Virus record (IMG/VR): IMGVR_UViG_3300046706_000011
Location: 1 to 64,000 of that record
Direction: 5' to 3' (one strand)
DNA from: a virus
Length of the DNA stretch: 64,000 nucleotides
In this document: positions 48,706 through 57,130 of the stretch, one piece after another
How positions within the stretch are numbered: position 1 is the first letter of the stretch
Layout: each line of letters begins with the position of its first letter
Position numbers and translations under genes: made by a program
Notes under the pieces: generated by a model
The model's input: only the letters and a program-made list of their open reading frames with translations
Database searches by the model: none
What the model was told of the DNA's origin: nothing

Positions 48706-51700
48706 CGCTTGTACTCCACGACGGTGATGGTGGCGCCCGCCACCGTCGTCCAGACGCTTCCGGTGTCGAGCTTCTGGTAGATGAAGGTGGTCGTGCTGCC
48801 GGCGGGGCGGTTGGTGACGGCTTGGTCCATGATGACGGTGCCGGACGCGCCGGAGGCGACGGCGATCTGCGCCCCGTTGGCGACGATGCGGACGGACTCC
48901 ACGGTGATGTTCGGGGTCGCGACCAGCCCGTTGGCGATGACGTGCATGGGGCCGCCCGTGGTGCTGACCATGGCGACGGCCCCGGACCGGGAATAGGCCA
49001 TGGCCGTGACGGCCCCGGCGCGGATCTTGCCGGTGCTGACGGCCTCGCCGTTGATGTTGAACTCGCCGACGATGTTGACGCCCAGCCCGTTGGCGGTCAG
49101 CACCTCCTGGCCGAAGCGGTTCCGGACGTAGAGGCCGTCGAGGTCGAGGTTCGGCGTCTGGCTGATCTGCCCGACGATCACGCGGTCGATGCCGTTCGCG
49201 TCGATGAAGAGGAAGCGGCGCCAGCCCGCCCGCCCGCCCTGGATGTGCAGGTGGCCGTAGCCCGGCATGACCTGCCCGACGATGACGTCGTCGGCCTGGA
49301 TGGTCCCGCCCCACAGCTTGTCGAAGGCCATGTTTATGATGTGGCCGTCGTGCAGGACGGCGTTGGCGATGTGCGCCCCGTTGATGGTGGCGGTGCCGAT
49401 CTGGGCGCTGTTGGTGATGAGCGTCCCGGTGCTCAGTTCCCGCGCGCTGATGGTGTTGGCCTGGATGCGGTTGGCGTGGACCGTGCCGGTCCGGATGGTG
49501 TCCCCGTCGATCACGGTCAGGCCGAAGTGGCAGTACAGGAAGACGCCGCCCGCGTAGTAGCCCACGACGACGTTGCTGGGGGATGCCTGGACGGCCGGGT
49601 CGGTCGTCGCGGCGATGCCCCCGGCGCCGGGATACCAGTAGAGGTACAGGAGCGGGCCGGTGAACTGGGCGCTGCCGGCGACGATGCCCTCCGTCGCGTT
49701 GCCGGTCCCGGCGTCGTTCGGATAGGTCGCGAAGCCGGCCGACCACGCGACGGTGTTGGTCTCCTTGCGGGCCTCGAACTGGATGCCGACGAAATCGACG
49801 GCCCGGCTCCCGACGGCGAGGCTGTTGGCGCGGATGCTCCCGGTCGCGATGGTGCCGCCGTTGATCTTGGTGTTGTCGCCGCCGAAGCGCCAGCTCGCCA
49901 GCGTCGTCCCGCCGGATATGGCGATCCGGCCGGGGTCGATCTGGGTGGTGCCGGCGTTGATGGCCAGCGCCGGGTCGCCGCCGCCCTGGACGATCTGCGA
50001 CAGTTGCCGCCCGTCCACGGTGACCGAGCCCGAGAGCACCGAGCCCGCCCGGATCTTGGAGGCGTCGAGGCTCGCGATCTTGGCGTCGTCGATCGTGCCG
50101 TCCTTGATGAAGGCGTTGGATATGCTGAGTTCCTGGTAGTCGGCTTCCTCGACCTTGCGGGCGCGGCCCAGGACGCCGCCGGTCGTCGATGCCGGGTAGA
50201 AGCCCGATCGGTTCCCGGAGCGGTCCACCGCGCGTATCCAGTACCAGCGGGTCTCCCCGGCCGGCATTCCCTCGCGGGCGAAGGTGGTCCCGGGCGCATG
50301 GGCGACGAGTCCGGACTGCGCGCGGTCGTCGGCCGGCGCCTCCCAGACCTCCATGTGGCTGAAGTCGGGGGCCGGGTGCCGGGCCCATTGGAGCCAGACG
50401 GTCCGGAAGCTGGAGACCGCGGCCAGCGTCTCGGGGGTGGCCGGGGCCTCGGTGTCGCCGCCGATGGTGATGGAGACCGGGTCGCTGTAGGGCGAGGCGT
50501 TCGAGATGTTGTCCGTGGCGCGGACCTTGACCGAGTAGGTCGCCCCCGCGTCCACGACCCACTCGTAGGCCGGCTGGTCGGCGAGGTAGTAGACATAGTC
50601 GCCGCCGGCCTGGGCGATGGCGACGCCGTACTGGAGGAAGTCGCCCTCGGTGTTCGCGTTCCAGGTGGCGCGCAGCCGGTACGTCGGGGTGCCGTCCGGG
50701 CCGACCGTCGCGGAGGTCGTGAGCGCGATGCCGGTCGGGACGGCGGGCGGGATGAAGTCGGGCGGCTTGACACCGCCCACGGCGACCCGGAACTCGGCCG
50801 AGACGTTGAGCCCGGTCTTGCCGAAGCTGTCGTAGGCCGCGACGCGGACGAACCGGACGGAGGACTCCGGGACCCGGACCACGGCGTAGGTGCTGTCGCC
50901 CTCGTAGGCCAGGGTCGCGGGGCCGGGGGCGTATCCCGTGGCCTCGCCGAGCCACACCAGGGTGCCGGCGTAGTCCAGGTCCCCGGGGCGGTCGAAGCTG
51001 ACGAAGATGCTCCCGACGCCGGGCAGGATCTGGAGGTTGGTCGGCTGCGCGGGCGCCGGGTTGCTGACGTCGAGGTCGGCGGGGCGCGAGTAGTTTCCCC
51101 ACTTGTCGCGCATCAGCACTTCGAACCGGAAGGCCCGGTAGGGTCCCCCGGCGGACCGGGCGTTCTTCTCGAAGGTGAAGGCGTAGCGGGTCTCGTTCGT
51201 GTGGTCGGTGAAGACGAGCGCCCCGGAGGGGCCGTAGACCCGGACCTCGAAGTCCCGGAAGATCGCGTCGAGGTACCCGGCGCCGGCCGCCGGTTCCTGG
51301 CCGACCGGGTAGGCGCCGCGGATCGCGGTCGCGCGCCACACGAAGACGGGGTCGCGCCCGCCGAAGACGGTGTCGTTGCCCTGGCCCTCAAGCTCAAGCC
51401 CGGTCGGGCGCAGCAGGGTGATGGGGGACTCGTTGAGGATGTCCACCCGGAGGATGGCGGGCAGGCTCATGGAGCCCGCGAAGTTGACCGCCAGGACGTG
51501 GAAGGTGTAGGAGCCGGCGCCCTCGCCGTAGATCGTCGCGGTGGTCGAGGGGTTCTCGGGAAGGGCCTGCCACGCGCCGAGGTTCTTCTGCCAGCGGACG
51601 ACGTAGCCGCGCACGAAGGGGTCGGGGGAACCGGTCCAGGTGACCTGGAGGGCGTCGGTGAAGCCGGTCGGGGTCGAGATGTACTCGCGGGTGACGTTGA

Positions 51701-53609
51701 CGTCGGAGGGCGGCGCGACGACGCCGGGGTTCGGCAGGCGGGTGAACGGGGGGCGCTCGAACTGGATGCCCTGCTCGACGCGGGCGTACTTGGTCGGGTC
51801 GTGGATGATGGCGCTGACCGAGAACTCCAGGTCGTCGTCTTCCTTGATGCCCAGGATCTTGAACGGCCTCGGGGCGAGGAGCGTGGAGGTGACGATCCAG
51901 CTCGACTCGGGGAGGGGTGCGGCGCTGAAAGCCGGCGATACCGTCAGGCTCTCGTGGGTGCCGGGTCCGAGCGCGACGTTGCGGGTCTCGACCGTGCCGT
52001 TCGGCAGGGTCGCCATCAGCTTGTAGCTGCTGCCCGCCTCGATGGGGAAGGGCGCGTCGAGCCGGACGACGGACGGGCTGGCGCTGACGACCTTGCCGCC
52101 CGAGCGGAGGTTGGCGTAGTCGGGGTCCGCGACCGCCGCGACGGTGCCGGGATTGACGTTCAGGTGGTTGAGCGAGCACTTGTACCCAAGTCCCTCCGAC
52201 TGGGTCTTCTCGGTGTCGAGCGTCCACTTGCCGAGCCGGTGGGCCTGCCCGCGCGAGGTGCAGGCGAAGGCGTTGATCTCGACGGGGTTCCAGCCGTAGC
52301 GCTCGATGCCGTCGGCGTCCTCGACGGTCTCGATGCTCTGCTCGTAGCTCGCCTCCTTGTCGAGGTAGCTGACCAGGGCGACCGTGTGGCGGGCCTTGAG
52401 CGCCGCGCCCGTGTACTCGAAGCCGTCCACGGTGTCGGCCTGGGAGACCAGGACGTCCGGGTCGCGCGGCATGTCGGCGACGACCGAGACGGCCCCGGCG
52501 CTCCAGTAGGTCATGGCGCGGAAGCTGGAGGCCAGCGCGTTGATGACCGAGTACGCCTCGGTCCGGGAATTCAGGACGAAGTTCGCGGAGAAGCGGGGCT
52601 CGAACCCGCCGAACCCGTCCGGGACGCGCTCGGTGCAGTAGCGCGAGATCTCGTAGAGCGCCCACTTGTCCACCTGCGAGTCCTGCATCCCCGCGCCGGC
52701 CGGGTGGGTGAGGAGGTGGTAGTAGAGCCACGCCGGGTCGTCGGTCCACTGCCGCTTGAAGGCGCCGTCCCAGAAGGACGACAGGTAGGTGCGCGTCTCG
52801 CCGTCCAGGATGGTCGGGACGCGGACGATCCAGCCCTTCCAGTCGTACGCGCGGCTGGGCACGTTGTTGCCGAACAGCTCGCCGTCCACCTGGACGCCGA
52901 CGAGCGCGGTGCGCCGGTAGGTCAGCGCGAGGTCCACCAGCTCCGTGAAGCTGTCGAAGTTCAGCGTGTTCTGCTCGGTGGCGAGCGTGCTGTCGGGGGT
53001 CAGGCGCCAGACCTGGACGTCCCAGGGGCCGGCGCCGCCGAGCGGGAGGCGGTAGGACTCCTGGTACGCCCCCATGTTCTTGCCGTCGATGGCCTGGGGG
53101 TAGTCGGTCCAGGAGGCGGTCGGGGTGACGCGGCGGATGCGGACGACGAAATCGACGCGGCTGCCGTTGGTGTCGCCCGTGACGGTGTCCTGCCGGAAGA
53201 TCGACGGCAGGCCGACCGTGACCCGCACGGCGTTGGCGTCGAGGTTGCTGATGCGGCGGGTGACGGCGAAGGCGGCGCCGGCCTTGACGGTGACGCCGAC
53301 CGAATGGGGGGTCTCGACCGCCGGGAAGCCCCGGACCCAGTCCTGGTCGGACGTGCCCGTCCGCTGCTCCCACGAGACGCCGGTGAAGTTGAAGCTGCCG
53401 TCGATGTTCTGGAGCGGGGTCCGGTCGAAGAAGATCGACTTGGCACCGTTGGCGAGCCCGACGCACTCGCCCTCGCAGATCGCGTCGAGGATGCGCGCGG
53501 TGGCCTTCGACCGGAGGGTGTTCGCGGCCTCGATCGGAGTTCTTGGCGCCGTGCTTCCGCTCGACGACGACCCGCCCTTGGCGCCGTGGATGCGGTAGCC
53601 GTCCGTCAT
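48702..53609 (-). CDS. Tail tip attachment protein, lambda gpJ-like
   Basis: A 1635-residue central tail-tip protein. The gpJ signature is at the N-terminus (PIEAANTLRSKATARILDAI, then CEGECVGLANGAKSIFFDRT; LQNIDGSFNFTGVSWEQRTG). A tail-hub region leads to FnIII-like modules (PPSDVNVTREYISTPTG; PAQPTNLQILPGVGSIFVSF) and a C-terminal helix/beta region with repeated IxAxTIxAxxLxxGT-type units. It would contact the receptor and set host range. Confidence 0.9.
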   Translation of the reverse strand: MTDGYRIHGAKGGSSSSGSTAPRTPIEAANTLRSKATARILDAICEGECVGLANGAKSIFFDRTPLQNIDGSFNFTGVSWEQRTGTSDQDWVRGFPAVETPHSVGVTVKAGAAFAVTRRISNLDANAVRVTVGLPSIFRQDTVTGDTNGSRVDFVVRIRRVTPTASWTDYPQAIDGKNMGAYQESYRLPLGGAGPWDVQVWRLTPDSTLATEQNTLNFDSFTELVDLALTYRRTALVGVQVDGELFGNNVPSRAYDWKGWIVRVPTILDGETRTYLSSFWDGAFKRQWTDDPAWLYYHLLTHPAGAGMQDSQVDKWALYEISRYCTERVPDGFGGFEPRFSANFVLNSRTEAYSVINALASSFRAMTYWSAGAVSVVADMPRDPDVLVSQADTVDGFEYTGAALKARHTVALVSYLDKEASYEQSIETVEDADGIERYGWNPVEINAFACTSRGQAHRLGKWTLDTEKTQSEGLGYKCSLNHLNVNPGTVAAVADPDYANLRSGGKVVSASPSVVRLDAPFPIEAGSSYKLMATLPNGTVETRNVALGPGTHESLTVSPAFSAAPLPESSWIVTSTLLAPRPFKILGIKEDDDLEFSVSAIIHDPTKYARVEQGIQFERPPFTRLPNPGVVAPPSDVNVTREYISTPTGFTDALQVTWTGSPDPFVRGYVVRWQKNLGAWQALPENPSTTATIYGEGAGSYTFHVLAVNFAGSMSLPAILRVDILNESPITLLRPTGLELEGQGNDTVFGGRDPVFVWRATAIRGAYPVGQEPAAGAGYLDAIFRDFEVRVYGPSGALVFTDHTNETRYAFTFEKNARSAGGPYRAFRFEVLMRDKWGNYSRPADLDVSNPAPAQPTNLQILPGVGSIFVSFDRPGDLDYAGTLVWLGEATGYAPGPATLAYEGDSTYAVVRVPESSVRFVRVAAYDSFGKTGLNVSAEFRVAVGGVKPPDFIPPAVPTGIALTTSATVGPDGTPTYRLRATWNANTEGDFLQYGVAIAQAGGDYVYYLADQPAYEWVVDAGATYSVKVRATDNISNASPYSDPVSITIGGDTEAPATPETLAAVSSFRTVWLQWARHPAPDFSHMEVWEAPADDRAQSGLVAHAPGTTFAREGMPAGETRWYWIRAVDRSGNRSGFYPASTTGGVLGRARKVEEADYQELSISNAFIKDGTIDDAKIASLDASKIRAGSVLSGSVTVDGRQLSQIVQGGGDPALAINAGTTQIDPGRIAISGGTTLASWRFGGDNTKINGGTIATGSIRANSLAVGSRAVDFVGIQFEARKETNTVAWSAGFATYPNDAGTGNATEGIVAGSAQFTGPLLYLYWYPGAGGIAATTDPAVQASPSNVVVGYYAGGVFLYCHFGLTVIDGDTIRTGTVHANRIQANTISARELSTGTLITNSAQIGTATINGAHIANAVLHDGHIINMAFDKLWGGTIQADDVIVGQVMPGYGHLHIQGGRAGWRRFLFIDANGIDRVIVGQISQTPNLDLDGLYVRNRFGQEVLTANGLGVNIVGEFNINGEAVSTGKIRAGAVTAMAYSRSGAVAMVSTTGGPMHVIANGLVATPNITVESVRIVANGAQIAVASGASGTVIMDQAVTNRPAGSTTTFIYQKLDTGSVWTTVAGATITVVEYKR

Positions 53610-54235
53610 ACCGGCATCTTCTCGGTGTAGATGCCGGCGCTGATCACCAATCCGCCCACCAGCATCCTCCCGCCCACGATGGGAATGGGGTTGCCCTGGA
53701 GGGTGGTGTTGACCTGCCCGCCGAGGAGGAAGGAGGGCCGGTCCTCGGGACGCTCATACCCGCTCAGGCTGGGCGTCTTGGGGATCGGCGTCAGGAGCTG
53801 GGCGATGCCCCCGAAGGTGAGGGCAGCCCCGAACAGGGCGACGGTGCCCCAGGAGAGCGAGGAGAAGACGCCGCCGGTGAGGCCCGCGATGGCGCCGAAC
53901 GTGCCGCCCGACGCGATGGCCGCGACCGAGATCAGGGCGATGCCGAGGATGGTCTTTCCCAGGCCGCTGCGCTTGCGGCCCGTGACGGTCGGGACGATGT
54001 GGACGGGCCTTCCCGGCGGCAGTTGGAAAGCCAGCAGGTCCTCGGTCAGCCTCTCGCCGGTCCTCGCGGCGCCGACGACGATGCGGTAGGCGCCCTTGGC
54101 GAGTTCGGCGCGGAAGCCGGGCAGGTTGGCGGCCAGCGCGCGGACGACCTCCTGGACGGACGAGGCTTCGAACGAGAAGGGTCCCTTGAACCGGGACCGG
54201 AGGCGGCCGTGCAGGAAGACCCGTCGAAGCGTCAT
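53606..54235 (-). CDS. Tail assembly protein, lambda gpI-like
   Basis: A 209-residue protein. N-terminal beta-grasp part (RRVFLHGRLRSRFKGPFSFE; SVQEVVRALAANLPGFRAEL), then two hydrophobic Gly-rich stretches (TILGIALISVAAIASGGTFG; WGTVALFGAALTFGGIAQLL), as in gpI. It ends with NPIPIVGGRMLVGGLVISAG. Overlap with the gpJ start (ATGA) and order K-I-J match lambda. Confidence 0.85.
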   Translation of the reverse strand: MTLRRVFLHGRLRSRFKGPFSFEASSVQEVVRALAANLPGFRAELAKGAYRIVVGAARTGERLTEDLLAFQLPPGRPVHIVPTVTGRKRSGLGKTILGIALISVAAIASGGTFGAIAGLTGGVFSSLSWGTVALFGAALTFGGIAQLLTPIPKTPSLSGYERPEDRPSFLLGGQVNTTLQGNPIPIVGGRMLVGGLVISAGIYTEKMPV

Positions 54236-54243
54236 CGGGACCC

Positions 54244-55044
54244 TTACCCTTCGTAACGGAGGTAGTTCGTGACGTACTCAAGCCACGGCGCGGCGGGCTC
54301 GCGGCGGGACAGGCGGCGGCGCAGGTGGTGAAGTATTGTCCCGTCCCCAAGGTAGACGCCGCCGTGGTTGGTGACCGGGGCCTGGACCTGGGCGAGGAAC
54401 ACGTCGCCCGCGCGCAGCTCGTCGCGCCCGATGGGGCGGAACCCGGCGGCGGCGAAGTTCTCCAGGTACAGGTTCTTGGGCACCAGGGGGTTCCCCGCGT
54501 CGTCCCGGTCGGTCCACCATGCGAAGTCGCGCGGGAAGTCGGGCAGGGCGACGGGGGCGCCGAACGCCTGGGCGACGATGCCGAACTCGTCGGCCCGGTA
54601 GAAGTCCCGGATCAGGGAATAGCAGTCGAGGATGCCGTGGACGAAGGGGCGCCCGACCAGAGGCGCCACGGGGATGCCGTCCCCCCACCACAGGACGGTC
54701 TCGTGGCTGAGTTTGTCAATAACCGTAACCAGCCCCCAGGGGCAAGACATTTGTGCCTGCTGGGCCATGTCGGCGGCGGACGGGCCGGCGAGCAGGGGAC
54801 CGTCCTGGGGGTCGAAGTCGCCCGCGGCCAGCGCGTGGGAGTGGATGACGGCCCTGACTTCGCCCCGGTAGCGGTCCTCGTCGGCGGTGGCGATCGCGAA
54901 CGCCTCGGTGGGCTCGGGGTGGACGTTGTCGAGCGGGACGTACTCCCCGTCCTCGATGACGATGCCGACCGACTCCCGCGGCGCCTCGATCTCGGCATGG
55001 TGGCGGGCGGCGGCGGACGCGGCCGGGAAGATGGCGTCGAACAT
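54244..55044 (-). CDS. Tail tip protein with JAMM and NlpC/P60 domains, lambda gpK-like
   Basis: A 266-residue protein. The N-terminal JAMM-type motif is ESVGIVIEDG and HSHALAAGDFDPQDG (HxH...D). The C-terminal NlpC/P60 peptidase has Cys in LDCYSLIRDFYR near residue 130 and His in NHGGVYLGDGTILHH near 225. gpK proteins cut peptidoglycan or shape the tail tip at entry. The ATG at 55044 is preferred over an upstream one. Its expected upstream neighbour gpL is 3 kb away, separated by the accessory cassette. Confidence 0.88.
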   Translation of the reverse strand: MFDAIFPAASAAARHHAEIEAPRESVGIVIEDGEYVPLDNVHPEPTEAFAIATADEDRYRGEVRAVIHSHALAAGDFDPQDGPLLAGPSAADMAQQAQMSCPWGLVTVIDKLSHETVLWWGDGIPVAPLVGRPFVHGILDCYSLIRDFYRADEFGIVAQAFGAPVALPDFPRDFAWWTDRDDAGNPLVPKNLYLENFAAAGFRPIGRDELRAGDVFLAQVQAPVTNHGGVYLGDGTILHHLRRRLSRREPAAPWLEYVTNYLRYEG

Positions 55045-55099
55045 GGCGGGCTTTCTGGCTGCCGGTGGGTGATACCCCTTTATCCTCCGGGGCGTGGGC

Positions 55100-55126
55100 A
55101 AAAAAAACGGGTTTTCCGTGAAAAAA
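55100..55126 (-). terminator. Weak terminator-like hairpin upstream of gpK
   Basis: On the minus strand ACGG-AAAAC-CCGT is followed by T8 (55107-55100). The 4-bp stem is weak. It would act on minus-strand transcripts reading through the accessory cassette towards gpK, possibly a leftover edge of the insert. Confidence 0.3.
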
Positions 55127-55130
55127 GTCC

Positions 55131-55186
55131 TTGGCGCTTCGACATTGTGGGGGTAACGTCCATTTGTTCATTGATTCATTGAACAA
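55131..55186 (+). promoter_or_regulatory. Promoter and palindrome of the accessory cassette
   Basis: TTGGCG (55131-55136), 17 bases, TAACGT (55154-55159). An inverted repeat TTGTTCA/TGAACAA (55164-55170, 55180-55186) with an internal doubled TTCATTGA lies at the expected start site. The XRE-type protein of the same cassette is a candidate binder. Confidence 0.55.
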
Positions 55187-55207
55187 TCTGTACCCAGGAG
55201 AAACACG

Positions 55208-55708
55208 ATGAAGACGGCCACCGCAGCATCTTCCGCCCCGAACAGGCTCATCGCCCCCGCCCTGGCCGCCTGCCTTCTGGCCGCGTGCCAGCCCCCTGCC
55301 GAGCGGGTCGCCACCACCCAGGACACCGTCACCCTCGACGGCGTGACCATGCACTCCATCGCGTCCCCGCCCCCGGCCGGCGAAGGGCTGACCGGGGCCG
55401 CCGCCGGGACCCTGCTCTCGGCGCTGACGCCCCCCGCCGTCGCCGCCGCGCTGCCCCCGTCGGACATCCCTCTTGTCCAGCGTGCCTTGATCCGCGCCCA
55501 CTCGGCGTCGCCGGGAGAGCGCATCGAATGGAGCAACGGCGACACCGGCAACCACGGCGCGGTGATCCCGTCCGCGATGTTCCGCGACGGCTCCGGCGGC
55601 CCCTGCCGCGCGGTCGTCCACCTAGCCCATGTGGCGGGGCGCGAGCTGTGGGGCGACGCGACGGCGTGCCGGCAGCCGGACGGGACCTGGGCGCGGGGGC
55701 TGTCGTGA
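55208..55708 (+). CDS. Lipoprotein of the surface-antigen (RT0821-like) type
   Basis: A 166-residue lipoprotein: leader LIAPALAACLLAACQPP with lipobox LLAAC. The C-terminal part (IEWSNGDTGNHGAVIPSAMF; PCRAVVHLAHVAGRELWG; ACRQPDGTWARG) resembles the RT0821/Lpp0805 surface-antigen domain of proteobacterial outer-membrane lipoproteins. AGGAG precedes the ATG. As a prophage accessory gene it may modify the lysogen surface or block superinfection; this is inference. Confidence 0.7.
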   Translation: MKTATAASSAPNRLIAPALAACLLAACQPPAERVATTQDTVTLDGVTMHSIASPPPAGEGLTGAAAGTLLSALTPPAVAAALPPSDIPLVQRALIRAHSASPGERIEWSNGDTGNHGAVIPSAMFRDGSGGPCRAVVHLAHVAGRELWGDATACRQPDGTWARGLS

Positions 55709-55770
55709 CCGCCCCGGCGCCCAGGCCCTTGCGAACGTCCAGACAAACATCCATGCAGGGAAACGCAGCC

Positions 55771-55941
55771 ATGATCGACATATTCATCGGCAAGCTCGCG
55801 GAGATCGTCACCGGCCTCCTGTGGGCGATCCTGGCGGTCGCCGCGGCTTGGCTCCTGGCGCGATGGCTCCTGGCCCCCGACTACGTGGCCCTGGTCGCTG
55901 CCGACGCGGTGAGGGGTTCGTTCGTCGGGGTCGGGCGTTGA
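55771..55941 (+). CDS. Small membrane protein of the accessory cassette
   Basis: A 56-residue protein with one long hydrophobic helix (IFIGKLAEIVTGLLWAILAV followed by AAAWLLARWLLA). GGGAAA precedes ATG 55771; ATG 55753 is an upstream alternative. Function unknown; it follows the lipoprotein by 62 bases. Confidence 0.5.
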   Translation: MIDIFIGKLAEIVTGLLWAILAVAAAWLLARWLLAPDYVALVAADAVRGSFVGVGR

Positions 55942-55961
55942 CCGCGCATCGCCGCGGGATC

Positions 55962-55977
55962 GGGGGCTCCGGCCCCC
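55962..55977 (+). terminator. Short GC hairpin inside the accessory cassette
   Basis: GGGGGC-TCCG-GCCCCC, a perfect 6-bp stem with a tetraloop, followed by TTCCC. It lies 21 bases after the small membrane gene and may partly stop or stabilise the transcript. Confidence 0.35.
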
Positions 55978-56045
55978 TTCCCACGGGAGGAACAAACGAA
56001 TTTCCCGTTCACAAACGCCCTCGGGCCTCCCACGGAGAAAATCTG

Positions 56046-56360
56046 GTGACGCACATTCCACGGTACGACGACGAGATCCCGGACGCGGCGACGGCGCTGT
56101 CCAACCTGCTGTCGCGGGTCGAGTCCGAGGTCTGCGACCCGGCCGCCTACGGCTTCCGGATCGAGGACCCGGAGCATCCCTGGCACAGGGACGTGATGGA
56201 GGCGCGCGACGCCCTGTACAAGGCCGAGCGCGACCGGGACCGGAAACGATCCGGCCTGGACGAGACCGTCGATTGGGCGGGACGGGTGATGATGGCGGCC
56301 ACGGGACTGCTCGCCGGGATGCTCCTCGGCGGGATCGTGAACGCGATGATGGCGGGCTGA
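56046..56360 (+). CDS. Membrane-anchored accessory protein
   Basis: A 104-residue protein with soluble N-terminus (PDAATALSNLLSRVESEVCD; EARDALYKAERDRDRKRSG) and a C-terminal membrane helix (VMMAATGLLAGMLLGGIVNA). GTG start eight bases after GGAGA. Tail-anchored topology is likely. No family recognised. Confidence 0.55.
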   Translation: MTHIPRYDDEIPDAATALSNLLSRVESEVCDPAAYGFRIEDPEHPWHRDVMEARDALYKAERDRDRKRSGLDETVDWAGRVMMAATGLLAGMLLGGIVNAMMAG

Positions 56361-56370
56361 GGGGGAAGAC

Positions 56371-56553
56371 ATGACGGGAATGGCACGGGTTCGCTCGGCC
56401 GCCGCGTATTGGCGGGCTCGGGCGCTGGAGCACCTGGACCGCATCGAGAAGTTCAGGTTGGATGAGACGACCGAGGACTATCACAACGGCGAGGCCGCGT
56501 TCTGCCTCGCCAACGCCGAACGGCTTGAGCGGATGGGGGACGGGAGTCGATGA
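56371..56553 (+). CDS. Short helical accessory protein
   Basis: A 60-residue protein (ARVRSAAAYWRARALEHLDR; EAAFCLANAERLERMGDGSR) rich in Ala, Arg and Glu, probably a helical hairpin. GGGGGAAG precedes the ATG. Overlaps the next gene by four bases. Confidence 0.5.
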   Translation: MTGMARVRSAAAYWRARALEHLDRIEKFRLDETTEDYHNGEAAFCLANAERLERMGDGSR

Positions 56554-56936
56554 GACGGATCGCGATCGCCGCCCTGGTCCTGGCCGCGTGGCCGGGACCG
56601 GGAACCGCCGCCCCGCGCGAGAGCCTGGGCAAGGAGGCCTACCGGTGCCTCACCAAGGGGGAGGCCGTCGATATCATGGAGGAGACGGGGAAGCTGATGG
56701 TCCTGCTCGACCGCGAGATCCCGAGGGCGCGGCGGACGGAGCGGGCGGCGGTGCGCCGGGAGATCGAGGGCGCGTGCCTGGAGTCCGGCGCCGAGGCCGA
56801 CTGGTGCCGCAGGATCGTGCTCGGGGGCGACGCCGCCCTGGAGCGCCGCGCGTGCCTGGAGGACGGCCTGGACCCGGACTCCTGCGGGACCGTTTCCCAT
56901 TCGGGGACGCCGGGCGAGGAGGAGGTTCCGCGATGA
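56550..56936 (+). CDS. Exported four-helix-like protein with cysteines
   Basis: A 128-residue protein with signal peptide (IAIAALVLAAWPGPGTAAPR). The mature part holds several Cys (YRCLTKG; GACLESGAEADWCRR; RRACLEDGLDPDSCG), which suggests a disulfide-stabilised periplasmic helical domain. No family recognised. ATGA overlaps on both sides make it part of the accessory operon. Confidence 0.55.
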   Translation: MRRIAIAALVLAAWPGPGTAAPRESLGKEAYRCLTKGEAVDIMEETGKLMVLLDREIPRARRTERAAVRREIEGACLESGAEADWCRRIVLGGDAALERRACLEDGLDPDSCGTVSHSGTPGEEEVPR

Positions 56937-57130
56937 CATCGACGTGGACGGCGGACGACGTGGTGACGCTCCGGCGGATGCACCACTGGACCCAGGAGGA
57001 CCTTGCGGCGGTGTCCGGGTACAGCACCAAGACCATCGTCGCGTTCGAGACCGACCGCAGGACCATTCAGAAACGGCACGAGATCCTGTTCGGCTTCCTC
57101 CAGAGATTTGGACCGCTTTGTGATGGCTAA
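56933..57130 (+). CDS. XRE-family helix-turn-helix regulator
   Basis: A 65-residue protein consisting only of an XRE domain (DDVVTLRRMHHWTQEDLAAV; SGYSTKTIVAFETDRRTIQK). The recognition helix begins at YSTKTIVAFE. It is a probable regulator of the cassette promoter at 55131 or of the methyltransferase gene that overlaps its end. Confidence 0.75.
   Translation: MTSTWTADDVVTLRRMHHWTQEDLAAVSGYSTKTIVAFETDRRTIQKRHEILFGFLQRFGPLCDG

Noticed and set aside
48822-53630. A 1602-residue open frame on the plus strand
   Set aside because: It is the mirror of the gpJ-like gene with repetitive composition and no ribosome-binding site; a shadow.
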